Below, piece by piece: positions 34,848-42,760 of a DNA stretch of 43,821 nucleotides. The notes beneath the pieces were generated by a model that saw only the letters and a list, made by a program, of their open reading frames with translations, made no database searches and had not been told where the DNA came from. The stretch comes from CAZSMK01 sp964608095 (GTDB lineage: Bacteria > Sumerlaeota > Sumerlaeia > MWCT01 > JAGHBZ01): NCBI GenBank assembly GCA_964608095.1, contig CAZSMK010000061.1:1-43821 (forward strand), given 5' to 3'. Position 1 is the stretch's first letter; each line of letters begins with the position of its first letter. The position numbers and the translations under genes are program-made.

Positions 34848-36350
34848 TCAAGGCGACTGAAACACTAATATCCTGTCCAGGTACACGTTACGGTCTTCCC
34901 TGAGGTTTGGGTTATCTATCCCCGCTATGTAATTGTTGAGAAAAACCACTTTTATCTTGTCGGAAGGTGATTGACATCGTATCCGAAAAGGATGCAATTT
35001 CCATTCAGTCTCGGGCAAATAAAGATAGTTGACCAATGCATCATTAACATACACGCCGAGCAGACCGCCGATTTTGCTTCGCAACATGCTTTTGCCGACG
35101 AGCCCGACGTTTAGAAACTGCGGTGTGCGCTTATGCCGGAATAGAGCAGAGCTATCCAGGGATATAAAATCTTCCGGATGAGCAAGCGCAACTCCCTCTG
35201 CAATAGTTCCATGTTTGCCTTCAAGGGAAAGGTTCTCGAGTTCGAGCGTGTGATGCAGGATTGAACGCAAATAAGGACATTGGAGTCCTCTCCCGTCAAG
35301 CAAAGCCAGGCGATACCTGACCGTGACATTGTAAGGAGCATAATCGAGAGCGCTTAAATAATAGCGCTGAGCGTCTTCTTTCATTCCAAGCCGCTCTTTT
35401 ATTTCTCCCTTGAGTGCATAATAATCACCTGCATTGAAACTATCCGTAGTAATAAGATCGAGAAGAAAATCCGCATGTTCGTAATCTTTCAAAAAGATGA
35501 TGGGTTTGATCATACGCGTTATCCGGATATCATGAGTTGATGAGAGCAAGATCGGGGATAAAGTCTCTTCTGTAAAGCGGATAATTTCCGGGAAAAGAGA
35601 TCTGCTTATTGATAGATGATATTCACCCCGGTTGAAATCGTCCAGACAGCAATAGGTCATTCCGAGATAGAAATGTGTAAGCGCTTCGCTATAATTAAAG
35701 TTTAATGCATACGAAAGAATATGTTGAGATTGGATATATCGTTCCATGTTGAAAAGTGCAGCGCCGAGCAATGTGTTTGAAAGCGAGATAATGGTGCTCT
35801 GATAGGGCAATTTCGACCATTCACGTGTTTGTATCTCCTGTTCTTTCAAAAAACGTGATTCACCCAGCACCCTGATAATATCTGTCCACCTCTGTTCATA
35901 CCATGCCACATAGGCGCTCGCCAGATCATATTCCTCCGGTTTTACTTGTATGTTCAGGTTGTCGACCAGGGAGATGTAATTTTGCATGGTTTTGTACGCC
36001 GAGCTGAAATTATGTGTCTGATGATAGAGAATTCCAAGGGTATAATGGTAATCCGGCTTCAAGTTGTCACGCCTTGTCAGCTCGAGCGCAAAATTCAAAG
36101 CAGTCGGATAGCGCTGGGCAAGTACATACAGGTCTACAAGATTCCTTAGTTTACTCGCGCTGAGATGGTTCCCGAAAAAATGTGCCTGGTATTCTTCAAT
36201 TGCCTTATCGTATTTACCAAGGTTCTTTAAATAGATGATGTGATTAAAGCGAAAAAAGTCCATAATGCGGGAATATTGTGTAAGGCCTAATACGAGGACG
36301 CCTATAACAAGAATGGTCAAAAGAATTGTTAGGCGTTTAGATAACTTCAT
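34848..36350 (-). CDS. Membrane-anchored TPR protein with C-terminal CBM-like domain
   Basis: A 500-residue protein with one N-terminal membrane segment (8-26) and no other. TPR-like helices fill about residues 35-370 (NLGKYDKAIEEYQAHFF, FNYSEALTHFYLGMTYCCLD, KEDAQRYYLSALDYAPYN). The last 90 residues form a beta-rich domain: GGLLGVYVNDALVNYLYLPE, then KIKVVFLNN and EDRNVYLDRILVF. The strand order with F-x-N-N and EDRNxYxD resembles calcium-dependent xylan-binding modules of the CBM36/60 kind. The domain should be periplasmic. The assignment of the CBM is from pattern only. Confidence 0.7.
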   Translation of the reverse strand: MKLSKRLTILLTILVIGVLVLGLTQYSRIMDFFRFNHIIYLKNLGKYDKAIEEYQAHFFGNHLSASKLRNLVDLYVLAQRYPTALNFALELTRRDNLKPDYHYTLGILYHQTHNFSSAYKTMQNYISLVDNLNIQVKPEEYDLASAYVAWYEQRWTDIIRVLGESRFLKEQEIQTREWSKLPYQSTIISLSNTLLGAALFNMERYIQSQHILSYALNFNYSEALTHFYLGMTYCCLDDFNRGEYHLSISRSLFPEIIRFTEETLSPILLSSTHDIRITRMIKPIIFLKDYEHADFLLDLITTDSFNAGDYYALKGEIKERLGMKEDAQRYYLSALDYAPYNVTVRYRLALLDGRGLQCPYLRSILHHTLELENLSLEGKHGTIAEGVALAHPEDFISLDSSALFRHKRTPQFLNVGLVGKSMLRSKIGGLLGVYVNDALVNYLYLPETEWKLHPFRIRCQSPSDKIKVVFLNNYIAGIDNPNLREDRNVYLDRILVFQSP

Positions 36351-36470
36351 CTTTCCGTTTTATATGCGTAAAGGTGTTGTAAATAACTATATTATAGTTG
36401 AGTACGTAATAATAGGAAGTGTAAGATAGAGGAAGTAAGAATACAATGAAATTTCATTAATATAAGAGAT

Positions 36471-36815
36471 ATGCTTGAAATTGAACAATATCAATTCGGT
36501 AAGATCGTCATCGACGGTAAGGTGTTTACCAATGACGTTATTGTCTGTCCTGAGCGTGTAATCGATAACTGGTGGCGCAAAGAGGGGCACAATCTCTGCA
36601 AGGAAGATCTTGAGGAAATACTTGATTCACCGCCCGATGTTCTCATTATCGGCACCGGGCATAGTGGAGCCATGCATGTGCCGGAAAGTCTGATCGATGA
36701 TTTGATGAGCAAAGGCATCAAAGTTATAGTAGAACGAACACCCAGCGCGGTGGATACATACAACCGTTTACACACGCAACAAGATACCGTTGCTGCGCTT
36801 CATCTCACCTGTTAA
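36471..36815 (+). CDS. Mth938/NDUFAF3-like (DUF498) protein
   Basis: A 114-residue cytoplasmic protein of the Mth938-like family. Conserved features are YQFGKIVIDGKVFTNDVIV, WWRKEGHNL, DVLIIGTGHSG and the ending VERTPSAVDTYNRL. The eukaryotic relative is a complex I assembly factor; the bacterial role is unknown. Its end lies 37 bp before the start chosen for the amidohydrolase gene, so the two are likely one transcript. The ribosome site is weak. Confidence 0.88.
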   Translation: MLEIEQYQFGKIVIDGKVFTNDVIVCPERVIDNWWRKEGHNLCKEDLEEILDSPPDVLIIGTGHSGAMHVPESLIDDLMSKGIKVIVERTPSAVDTYNRLHTQQDTVAALHLTC

Positions 36816-36852
36816 GTGGTCTTTCTATGAGGAGAAAGCGAGTAAATTTTTA

Positions 36853-37647
36853 ATGAAAATTATAGATATACATACGCATGTATTTCCCAATGAAGTGGCG
36901 TCACGGGCGCTTGACACCTTGAGCGGGACTTCCGGCATCAAACCGTTTCACCGTGGAACCATAGAAGATTTGAGTGAATCTATGCAGGCGGCTGGAATAT
37001 CCCGGAGTGCCCTTATGCCGGTTGCTACAAGACCGGAGCAGGTAGCGAGCATAAACAACTGGATGGCTTCACTCGATCGGTCGCGTTTTATTCCTTTCGG
37101 AGCCGTCTATCCACTTGGTGACGATATAGAGAGCCAAATCGACACGGTGTGCAGACTTCACTTTCCCGGAATAAAACTTCATCCTGATTATCAAGGCTTT
37201 TTACCTGACGACGAGCGTCTTTTCCCCCTTTATGATTTATTACAGCAACGTCACCTTCTACTCCTGATGCATTGCGGCAGAGACCCTTCTTTTGAAGATA
37301 TCAAGGCTTCGCCGAAGCGTATCAAGAAAATTAGTGACCTTTTTCCACAGCTGAATCTGATAGCGGCACATTTCGGCGGATTTCAAGTTTGGGACGACGT
37401 CGAGAAGTTCCTTGTCGGCTCACCTGTCTATTTTGACACCTCGTTTGCCATCATCAATCTTGGTATTGAACGGTTTCGTTCGATGGTTATCTCCCACGGG
37501 ATTGACAAAATTATGTTTGGGACCGATTCTCCCTGGACGGATCAACGCATGGAAGTCGAGACTCTCAAAAAGTGTGGATTTTCTTCCGGGGAACTGGATA
37601 AAATTTTTCACAAAAATGCGGAACAATTGCTTTCAAATAGGGGATAA
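36853..37647 (+). CDS. Amidohydrolase-family TIM-barrel hydrolase
   Basis: A 264-residue metal-dependent hydrolase of the amidohydrolase-2 group. Metal ligands: DIHTHVFP at the start (residues 4-11), GIKLHPDYQGF (about residue 105), LLMHCGRDPS (about 137), AAHFGGFQ (about 173) and GTDSPW (about 221). The substrate is unknown. I chose the ATG at 36853 because it begins the conserved MKIIDIHTH strand. A TTG start at 36790 would add 21 residues and overlap the Mth938-like gene. A GGAG is 18 nt upstream, so the start is not certain. Confidence 0.87.
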   Translation: MKIIDIHTHVFPNEVASRALDTLSGTSGIKPFHRGTIEDLSESMQAAGISRSALMPVATRPEQVASINNWMASLDRSRFIPFGAVYPLGDDIESQIDTVCRLHFPGIKLHPDYQGFLPDDERLFPLYDLLQQRHLLLLMHCGRDPSFEDIKASPKRIKKISDLFPQLNLIAAHFGGFQVWDDVEKFLVGSPVYFDTSFAIINLGIERFRSMVISHGIDKIMFGTDSPWTDQRMEVETLKKCGFSSGELDKIFHKNAEQLLSNRG

Positions 37648-37652
37648 AGGCG

Positions 37653-37814
37653 TTATTTATTCTTTGACTTGAACTCGGTGTACTTCTTTCTATGGCTCAG
37701 TATCTGGCGAAGAAGTTCAGGTAAAATCTTGTCTGCAAGAGCGACGTAGTCCACATCCTCGGGAAGAACAAATACCTTCTTTGGAGAATTTTTCTTTGTC
37801 GCTTTGGCGGTCAT
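37653..37814 (-). CDS. Possible 53-residue Lys-rich protein
   Basis: An uninterrupted frame of 53 codons runs from ATG 37814 to TAA 37653 in a 332-bp gap between two plus-strand genes. The product is basic, starts MTAKATKKNSPKK and ends HRKKYTEFKSKNK, with a central helix-like LADKILPELLRQIL. AGGG lies only 1 nt before the ATG, so the ribosome site is poor. No family is recognised. The Lys-rich ends and balanced hydrophobic core look protein-like, but chance is possible. Confidence 0.35.
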   Translation of the reverse strand: MTAKATKKNSPKKVFVLPEDVDYVALADKILPELLRQILSHRKKYTEFKSKNK

Positions 37815-37910
37815 ACCCTGAATGCCTTTATAACAGGATTTCTTTCCATGATTATCGTCATCCGGGCGATCAAACTTAAATCGTTTGCCGTGTTCGTGAG
37901 ATTACGTGCC

Positions 37911-37941
37911 TTGACAAGACATAGTGGAATAGGAGTATAAT
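37911..37941 (+). promoter_or_regulatory. Strong sigma-70-like promoter of the 38-41 kb operon
   Basis: TTGACA (37911-37916) and TATAAT (37936-37941) are both consensus-perfect with a 19-bp spacer, 38 bp before the ATG at 37980. AAAGGAG sits in the leader. This is the best promoter match in the window. Confidence 0.62.
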
Positions 37942-37979
37942 GATTTTGAAACCATGAAGATTAAAGGAGCATACGAGTC

Positions 37980-39008
37980 ATGACGGAATTATCACCCCAA
38001 CAGGCAAAGCGTGTAGAAGGAATTGTAAAACTGGTAAAGGAATTTCTTGATGCGCGCTTCGAACATGCACTTAGAATAAATCCCAATATCTCTCATGTAC
38101 AGGAAGATTTATCGTGGCAGCAGATCGTGACATTAGAAAATATTCTCAAGGACACTAAGGCCTTTGGACCAGTTCGATATTATGTGTGCGATATTCTTGC
38201 CTCCGACGATGAAGCCAAGAAGGATGCTCTGTTCAGCTCCACCGATCAGAACTCCATCATGAATGAGATCGTTAATTTAACCGAAGATACCGCAGATAGG
38301 CGAATCGGTATTCTTTCAATCAGGGATATGCGAAGTTTTTACAAGTCGCTCGATCCCTCTCTTGAACGTATCGTTGAACTTATCCAGACATGGCTTTGGT
38401 GGGATTTGCCTTATGCGGCGGATATTTTTTGTTTTGATCAAGAATATCACCGAATCCTCAAACTGGCTAAACAGTCTCTGAACGAAAAAATTGCGGACTA
38501 CTATCGAAAGGCAATGAGACGGACGGGCGACGTTGAACTTACCAAACACGATATCCTCGAATATGAAGTTGAGAGCCTTGAACATATCCTGAAACGCCTT
38601 ATCAAACGGGTAGATAACGAGACGGGCTTTGATATGATTCTCAAACGCGACAAACTCCCCTCTGAAGCGCTGGATAATATGATCATTAACCTTGCCAGGC
38701 ACAAGAGCAACTTGAAAAAGATCAAAGAGATGGACACCATTACGGAGGAGCTCCGGAAAACATACAGCAAGATGCTCCAGGTTCAACCTCAAGATGTTAC
38801 CCGCGAAATGATTATTCAGTATGAGCAAACAAGCGCCTATCAACTCCAAATAAAAGTCCGTGATACGCTTAATCTCGGTCAAGCGCTCGGCGAACCTTAT
38901 AACTACAAAGAAGCGAAGAATCAAAAGTTGATTAAAAGATTCAATGCGTTGAAAAATGCTCTATTCCCATCCAAGGAAAAAGCGCCCGCTGCGGTCTCAT
39001 CTGAATAA
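37980..39008 (+). CDS. Unknown mostly helical cytoplasmic protein
   Basis: A 342-residue charged protein, with no signal peptide, membrane segment or cysteine-rich motif. It appears mostly alpha-helical, with heptad-like stretches around residues 230-275 (NLARHKSNLKKIKEMDTITEELRK). Two tryptophans in LIQTWLWWDLPYAADIF are a notable hydrophobic patch. I do not recognise the family. It is the first gene behind a strong promoter and is followed 28 bp later by the YchF-like gene, so the products may work together. Confidence 0.8.
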   Translation: MTELSPQQAKRVEGIVKLVKEFLDARFEHALRINPNISHVQEDLSWQQIVTLENILKDTKAFGPVRYYVCDILASDDEAKKDALFSSTDQNSIMNEIVNLTEDTADRRIGILSIRDMRSFYKSLDPSLERIVELIQTWLWWDLPYAADIFCFDQEYHRILKLAKQSLNEKIADYYRKAMRRTGDVELTKHDILEYEVESLEHILKRLIKRVDNETGFDMILKRDKLPSEALDNMIINLARHKSNLKKIKEMDTITEELRKTYSKMLQVQPQDVTREMIIQYEQTSAYQLQIKVRDTLNLGQALGEPYNYKEAKNQKLIKRFNALKNALFPSKEKAPAAVSSE

Positions 39009-39036
39009 CAATATTGTGCGTACGTGAGAGTACTAT

Positions 39037-40140
39037 ATGGAACTCGGAATAATTGGATTCTGGTATAGCGGAAAAACGACCATTTTTGATGCGCTCTGCG
39101 GGGGTAGATACGAGGCTATTCGCCACGGAGCCGATGCGTACCAGGTCCATCTTGCCACGCTCAAGATTCATGATCCACGGGCAGATGCACTCGTCGAAGC
39201 ATTCAAACCTCAACGAGTCATTCTTGCAGAGATGAAACTCTCTGATGTGGTTGGTCCTGCTGCTATGTACGAACAAGCCGACACTCCTCACCGCGCTTCG
39301 ATTCTTGAAAGTCAACTCCAATATATTGCAACTTCAAGCGCATGGGTGGCGGCGATTCGGGCGTTTCACGCATCAGACCTTCCTCCTCACGACGTGCACA
39401 AGGAAGTTTCGAATATCATTATGGAACTTATCCTGTCAGATCTTGCCAAAGTCGAGAAGCGGCTTCCCGGGATTGAAAAGTCCCTTAAAAAAGTAAGTGG
39501 ACAGGAGAAGGAACATCTTCTCGAAGAGCAAAAGATTCTTCTTTCCGCCAGGGAAGTTCTGGAGAAGGAACATCCCCTGACGGAAATGAGTCTCCTGCCT
39601 CAGGAAGAGAAACTTATCCGTGGTTTTCAATTTGCGTCGATGAAACCCATCCTGTTTATCCTTAACACCGACCGGGACGATCCCGGTGAAGTGGAGGAGC
39701 TATGTAACGAACTTCGCGCTGAATTCAAAAGTTCTCATTTTGACTTCATGATAATGAATGCTGAAATCGAAAAGGAAATTCTCGAACTCCCCCCTGAGGA
39801 ACAGCAAGAGTTTTTACAGGATTACCATATCGACCGACTTGCCAGGGATCGCGTGATCGAACGTGCCCTCATTCTTCTTGACACGATTTCATTTTTTACG
39901 ATTAATCCTAACGAGTTGCACGTCTGGCTGACAGATAAAAATACCTCTGCTATCGATGCTGCGGGTATGGTACATTCCGACTTTGCCCGTGGCTTTATAA
40001 GGGCGGAGACCCTTACATGGAAAGAAATGATTGATGCCGGAGGGTTCTCCCCTGCTAAACACGAAGGAATCGTACGAGCTGAAGGGAAAAACTACATTGT
40101 TCAGGACGGAGATGTCATAAATTTCCTTTTTAATGTTTGA
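39037..40140 (+). CDS. Divergent YchF-like P-loop NTPase with TGS domain
   Basis: A 367-residue relative of the ribosome-associated ATPase YchF/OLA1. The P-loop is GFWYSGKTT (7-15), where YchF has GLPNVGKST. The switch II region reads LSDVVGPAAM, lacking the DIAGL form, and the base-recognition NxxE is replaced by NTDRDD. The helical insert (LSDLAKVEKRLPGIEKSLKK) and the C-terminal TGS domain (FFTINPNELHVWLT, GMVHSDFARGFIRAETL, NYIVQDGDVINFLFNV) align well with YchF. It is likely a paralogue with a changed nucleotide pocket. It is followed 20 bp later by the PTS IIA gene. Confidence 0.85.
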   Translation: MELGIIGFWYSGKTTIFDALCGGRYEAIRHGADAYQVHLATLKIHDPRADALVEAFKPQRVILAEMKLSDVVGPAAMYEQADTPHRASILESQLQYIATSSAWVAAIRAFHASDLPPHDVHKEVSNIIMELILSDLAKVEKRLPGIEKSLKKVSGQEKEHLLEEQKILLSAREVLEKEHPLTEMSLLPQEEKLIRGFQFASMKPILFILNTDRDDPGEVEELCNELRAEFKSSHFDFMIMNAEIEKEILELPPEEQQEFLQDYHIDRLARDRVIERALILLDTISFFTINPNELHVWLTDKNTSAIDAAGMVHSDFARGFIRAETLTWKEMIDAGGFSPAKHEGIVRAEGKNYIVQDGDVINFLFNV

Positions 40141-40160
40141 TTTTTTTTGGGGAATGCGGA

Positions 40161-40652
40161 ATGAATATTTGCGATTTTATGCAGCCGGAACTCGTACTTC
40201 TGGACTCTCTCAAAGCAGATGACAAAAAACACCTTCTCCAGCAATTGGTTCAGATTCTGAGGGAGAAGAATTATCTGACACACAGCGACGATGTCGTGAA
40301 GGCACTCATGGACAGAGAGCAACGCATGAGTACGGGGATAAAATACGGGTATGCTATTCCTCACGCCTTTACCGAGCAGATTGAGAATTCTTTGGTCGTC
40401 TTTGCCCGTTTGCAACAGCCGGTCGACTATAAATCCTTCGACAGTCAACCGGTAGATATTGTTTTTCTTCTACTGGGGCCACCCCGAGAGCAGGGTATTC
40501 ATCTCAAAATACTTGCCCGGCTTGCAATGCTCCTTAGCCTGGGTAACCTGCATAACCTTTTTTTGAACGCTTCTTCTCCACGTGAAGTCATCGATATTGT
40601 CCGTGACCATGAATCTAAATTTAATGTTTCGGCTAATGATGCCGACCGATAA
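40161..40652 (+). CDS. PTS IIA component, PtsN/fructose type
   Basis: A 163-residue cytoplasmic IIA domain. The phosphohistidine is in GIKYGYAIPHAF (His68), with the preceding RMSTGI typical of IIA-Ntr. Segments VVFARLQQPVDYKSFDSQPVDIVFLLLGP and HLKILARLAMLL match the PTS_EIIA_2 core. I start at ATG 40161 behind GGGGAA; a TTG at 40137 is unlikely. No IIB or IIC is nearby, so a regulatory role fed by the HPr/EI pair at 24.9-26.9 kb is plausible. It is embedded in the YchF-like/Mut7-C operon. Confidence 0.9.
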   Translation: MNICDFMQPELVLLDSLKADDKKHLLQQLVQILREKNYLTHSDDVVKALMDREQRMSTGIKYGYAIPHAFTEQIENSLVVFARLQQPVDYKSFDSQPVDIVFLLLGPPREQGIHLKILARLAMLLSLGNLHNLFLNASSPREVIDIVRDHESKFNVSANDADR

Positions 40653-40663
40653 GGGACTCTCTG

Positions 40664-40789
40664 ATGGAATTTCTTATGGGTGTGATAAATGGTTGTAACA
40701 AAGTGCATCGTGACATCGTGGCTATTGATTACGATTTCTTTAAATGTTATATGAAGGCTCACGCCCCGGGATATAGCGCTTCGCCATGA
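40664..40789 (+). CDS. Possible 41-residue protein coupled to Mut7-C gene
   Basis: An open frame of 41 codons fills the 133-bp gap between the IIA and Mut7-C genes. AAGGGA (40651-40656) lies 7 nt before its ATG. Its TGA (40787-40789) overlaps the Mut7-C ATG as ATGA, the usual sign of translational coupling. The product begins MEFLMGVINGCNKVHRDI and contains two cysteines and several aromatics. No family is recognised. It may be a real small protein or a leader peptide, or chance. Confidence 0.4.
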   Translation: MEFLMGVINGCNKVHRDIVAIDYDFFKCYMKAHAPGYSASP

Positions 40790-41274
40790 CTGAGTTTCAG
40801 GACACACCGCCGAAATTCATCGCTGACACTATGCTGGGGAAACTTGCCCGCTGGCTCAGGCTCCTGGGCTACGACATTGTTTATCCCGGTATTATCGACG
40901 ACGACGACCTTATCGAGCGCGCTCGCGACAGTGAGCGGATTATTATCACCCGCGATACTCGGCTTGTTGAATTCCATCCGCCGACGCCCCCTTTCCTGGT
41001 TCATTCCACTGATCACTGGCAGCAGATGAGGCAAGTCATCCGGAGTTTTCCTATTGATTTTTCAAAACGGGCATTTTCACGATGCGCCCGATGTAATGTT
41101 GAAATTGAAGAAGTCAGAAAACGTGACGTAATCGACCGTCTCCCACCCCTGGTCGCACAGACTCAAGGGCAAATTTTTCAATGTCCATCCTGCAAGAAAC
41201 TCTACTGGAAGGCGTCCCATATCGATCATATCCGGTCTCTTTTGAAAGACAAATTGGGAATCGATCTGGAATAG
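40786..41274 (+). CDS. Mut7-C RNase domain protein with zinc ribbon
   Basis: A 162-residue cytoplasmic protein. The Mut7-C (PIN-like RNase) domain opens FIADTMLGKLARWLRLLGYD, with the catalytic-type Asp at residue 14, and continues DDDDLIERARDSERIIITRDTRL. A C-terminal zinc ribbon has two CxxC pairs (CARC near 103 and CPSC near 136). Family members are predicted ribonucleases. It is the last gene of the operon from 37980. Confidence 0.9.
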   Translation: MTEFQDTPPKFIADTMLGKLARWLRLLGYDIVYPGIIDDDDLIERARDSERIIITRDTRLVEFHPPTPPFLVHSTDHWQQMRQVIRSFPIDFSKRAFSRCARCNVEIEEVRKRDVIDRLPPLVAQTQGQIFQCPSCKKLYWKASHIDHIRSLLKDKLGIDLE

Positions 41275-41394
41275 AGAATGTCTTCACTGAAAAAGGATGG
41301 CTCCTATCGATTACGGTTCCGTGAGAAACATGCCCCTTCGACTCGTTTCACTCGCCCATGGCAAGCAGGATAGGTACTCATTGTTTGTTAATAT

Positions 41395-41436
41395 CGTCCT
41401 ATCGGTTTTGTTCGTCCTTTTATGCCTGATAGGACG
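41395..41436. repeat. GTCCTAT-type inverted repeat, copy 3
   Basis: CGTCCTATC (41395-41403) pairs perfectly with GATAGGACG (41428-41436) around a 24-nt loop that carries another CGTCC. It lies in the 190-bp gap between the convergent Mut7-C and radical SAM genes, where it might act as a bidirectional terminator. Compare 27044 and 30274. Confidence 0.5.
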
Positions 41437-41464
41437 GGAGGTAGCTGAACGCCGGGTTGCTATG

Positions 41465-42703
41465 CTAAGACCAGAAGCCGGGGATAGGTTCCGAGCATTT
41501 CGGGCATAAACCGTTCTTGAAGTGCGGGGTCTCGACCTGATAGCCTATCCGGTCTATGAGTAATGTACCGCATTTCGGGCAATATGTGTTCTCGTATTTG
41601 TGGTTCCATACATTCCCAAGGTACACGAATTTTACCCCGTTCTTCCGCGTGATTTCATGGCATTGTTCAAGAGTCTTCATCGGCGTAGCGGGTAGATTTT
41701 TCAGCTTGTATTCTGGGTGGAATCGCGAAAAATGTATCGGTACGTCCGCTCCGAGATTATCAATAATCCATTTGCTCATCCTGTCAATCTCGTCGGGCGA
41801 GTCGTTCTTGGTCGGTATAACAAGAACCACCAGCTCGAGCCAGACGCCTTCTTCTTTGATGATCTTCAAATTGCGCAGGACAGGTTGAAGATCACCCATA
41901 CAAACATCACGGTAGAACCCTTCGGAGAATCCCTTGAAGTCCACTTTGATGCCATCAACAACTTTACATAACTCACGCAACGGTTCTTCCTGTAAATATC
42001 CATTTGAAACAACTATAGGTTTTATACCATTTTCACGTGCCTTCACAGCGACATCGTACATAAACTCGTAAAACACACTTGGTTCGCCATACGTAAAGGC
42101 AATCGATTTACATCCGGTTTGTTTCGCTGCAGCGACGATTTTATCCGGTGTCATATAAACCGACCTTACCTGTTCCGGTCGAAACTGCGATATCTGCCAG
42201 TTCTGGCAATATTTGCACTCGAAGTTGCATCCTGCAGTACTGAAGGAGAATGCCCTGCTGCCGGGAAGAAAATGGAAGAAGGGTTTTTTCTCGACAGGAT
42301 CGACATTCATAGAGCAGACGCGGTTGTAGACAAGTGTTTTGTATTCGCCGTCCCGATTTTCGCGAACACCGCAAAAGCCGCGTTCAAGATTAGCGACCTC
42401 ACATTCTTTCGGGCATAGTTTGCAGCGCACCTTTTTATCTGGCAGCTTTTCCCAAAAACGCGCCGGTGCGATGAATCTCTCATCTTCTCCAAGTATCCCA
42501 TCAGTCTCGAAACTTGTTGCCTTATCCTGTGCCTGAATAGTCTCAGGGGTCATGATGAAAGAACCGAGGCTCCCTCCCAACACTGACGCTGCATATAGCC
42601 CTGCTGTTCCCTGGAAAACCTTTTTCAAAAAAAGGCGACGGCTGATCTCATCTTCTCCTGAGTGCTCTTCTTTATCCCCCTTTATGTCGTCTGAGTTTTT
42701 CAT
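41465..42703 (-). CDS. amrS: AmrS-like radical SAM enzyme with Tat signal
   Basis: A 412-residue radical SAM protein of the AmmeMemoRadiSam system. The FeS motif is CNFECKYC (C159, C163, C166). It is preceded by a conserved cysteine cluster (C94, C97, C101, C111, in CKLCPKEC to FCGVRENRDG), typical of AmrS and its relatives. A C-terminal CPKCGTLL plus LCPKCSEP may bind zinc. The N-terminus has a twin-arginine signal: SRRLFLKKVF (21-30), a hydrophobic stretch and IQA-QD near 57-60. AmrS is usually thought cytoplasmic, so export would be odd. The partners AmrA and AmrB are not in the window. Substrate unknown. Confidence 0.88.
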   Translation of the reverse strand: MKNSDDIKGDKEEHSGEDEISRRLFLKKVFQGTAGLYAASVLGGSLGSFIMTPETIQAQDKATSFETDGILGEDERFIAPARFWEKLPDKKVRCKLCPKECEVANLERGFCGVRENRDGEYKTLVYNRVCSMNVDPVEKKPFFHFLPGSRAFSFSTAGCNFECKYCQNWQISQFRPEQVRSVYMTPDKIVAAAKQTGCKSIAFTYGEPSVFYEFMYDVAVKARENGIKPIVVSNGYLQEEPLRELCKVVDGIKVDFKGFSEGFYRDVCMGDLQPVLRNLKIIKEEGVWLELVVLVIPTKNDSPDEIDRMSKWIIDNLGADVPIHFSRFHPEYKLKNLPATPMKTLEQCHEITRKNGVKFVYLGNVWNHKYENTYCPKCGTLLIDRIGYQVETPHFKNGLCPKCSEPIPGFWS

Positions 42704-42760
42704 GGTGTATCACCATTCATCACATTTTTTACCTATTATATCTCATAGCCTCTACGCGGG

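Noticed and set aside
41297..41509. 70-codon plus-strand frame with a hydrophobic stretch between Mut7-C and radical SAM genes.
   Set aside because: It overlaps the 3' end of the radical SAM gene, includes the inverted repeat and has no good ribosome site.
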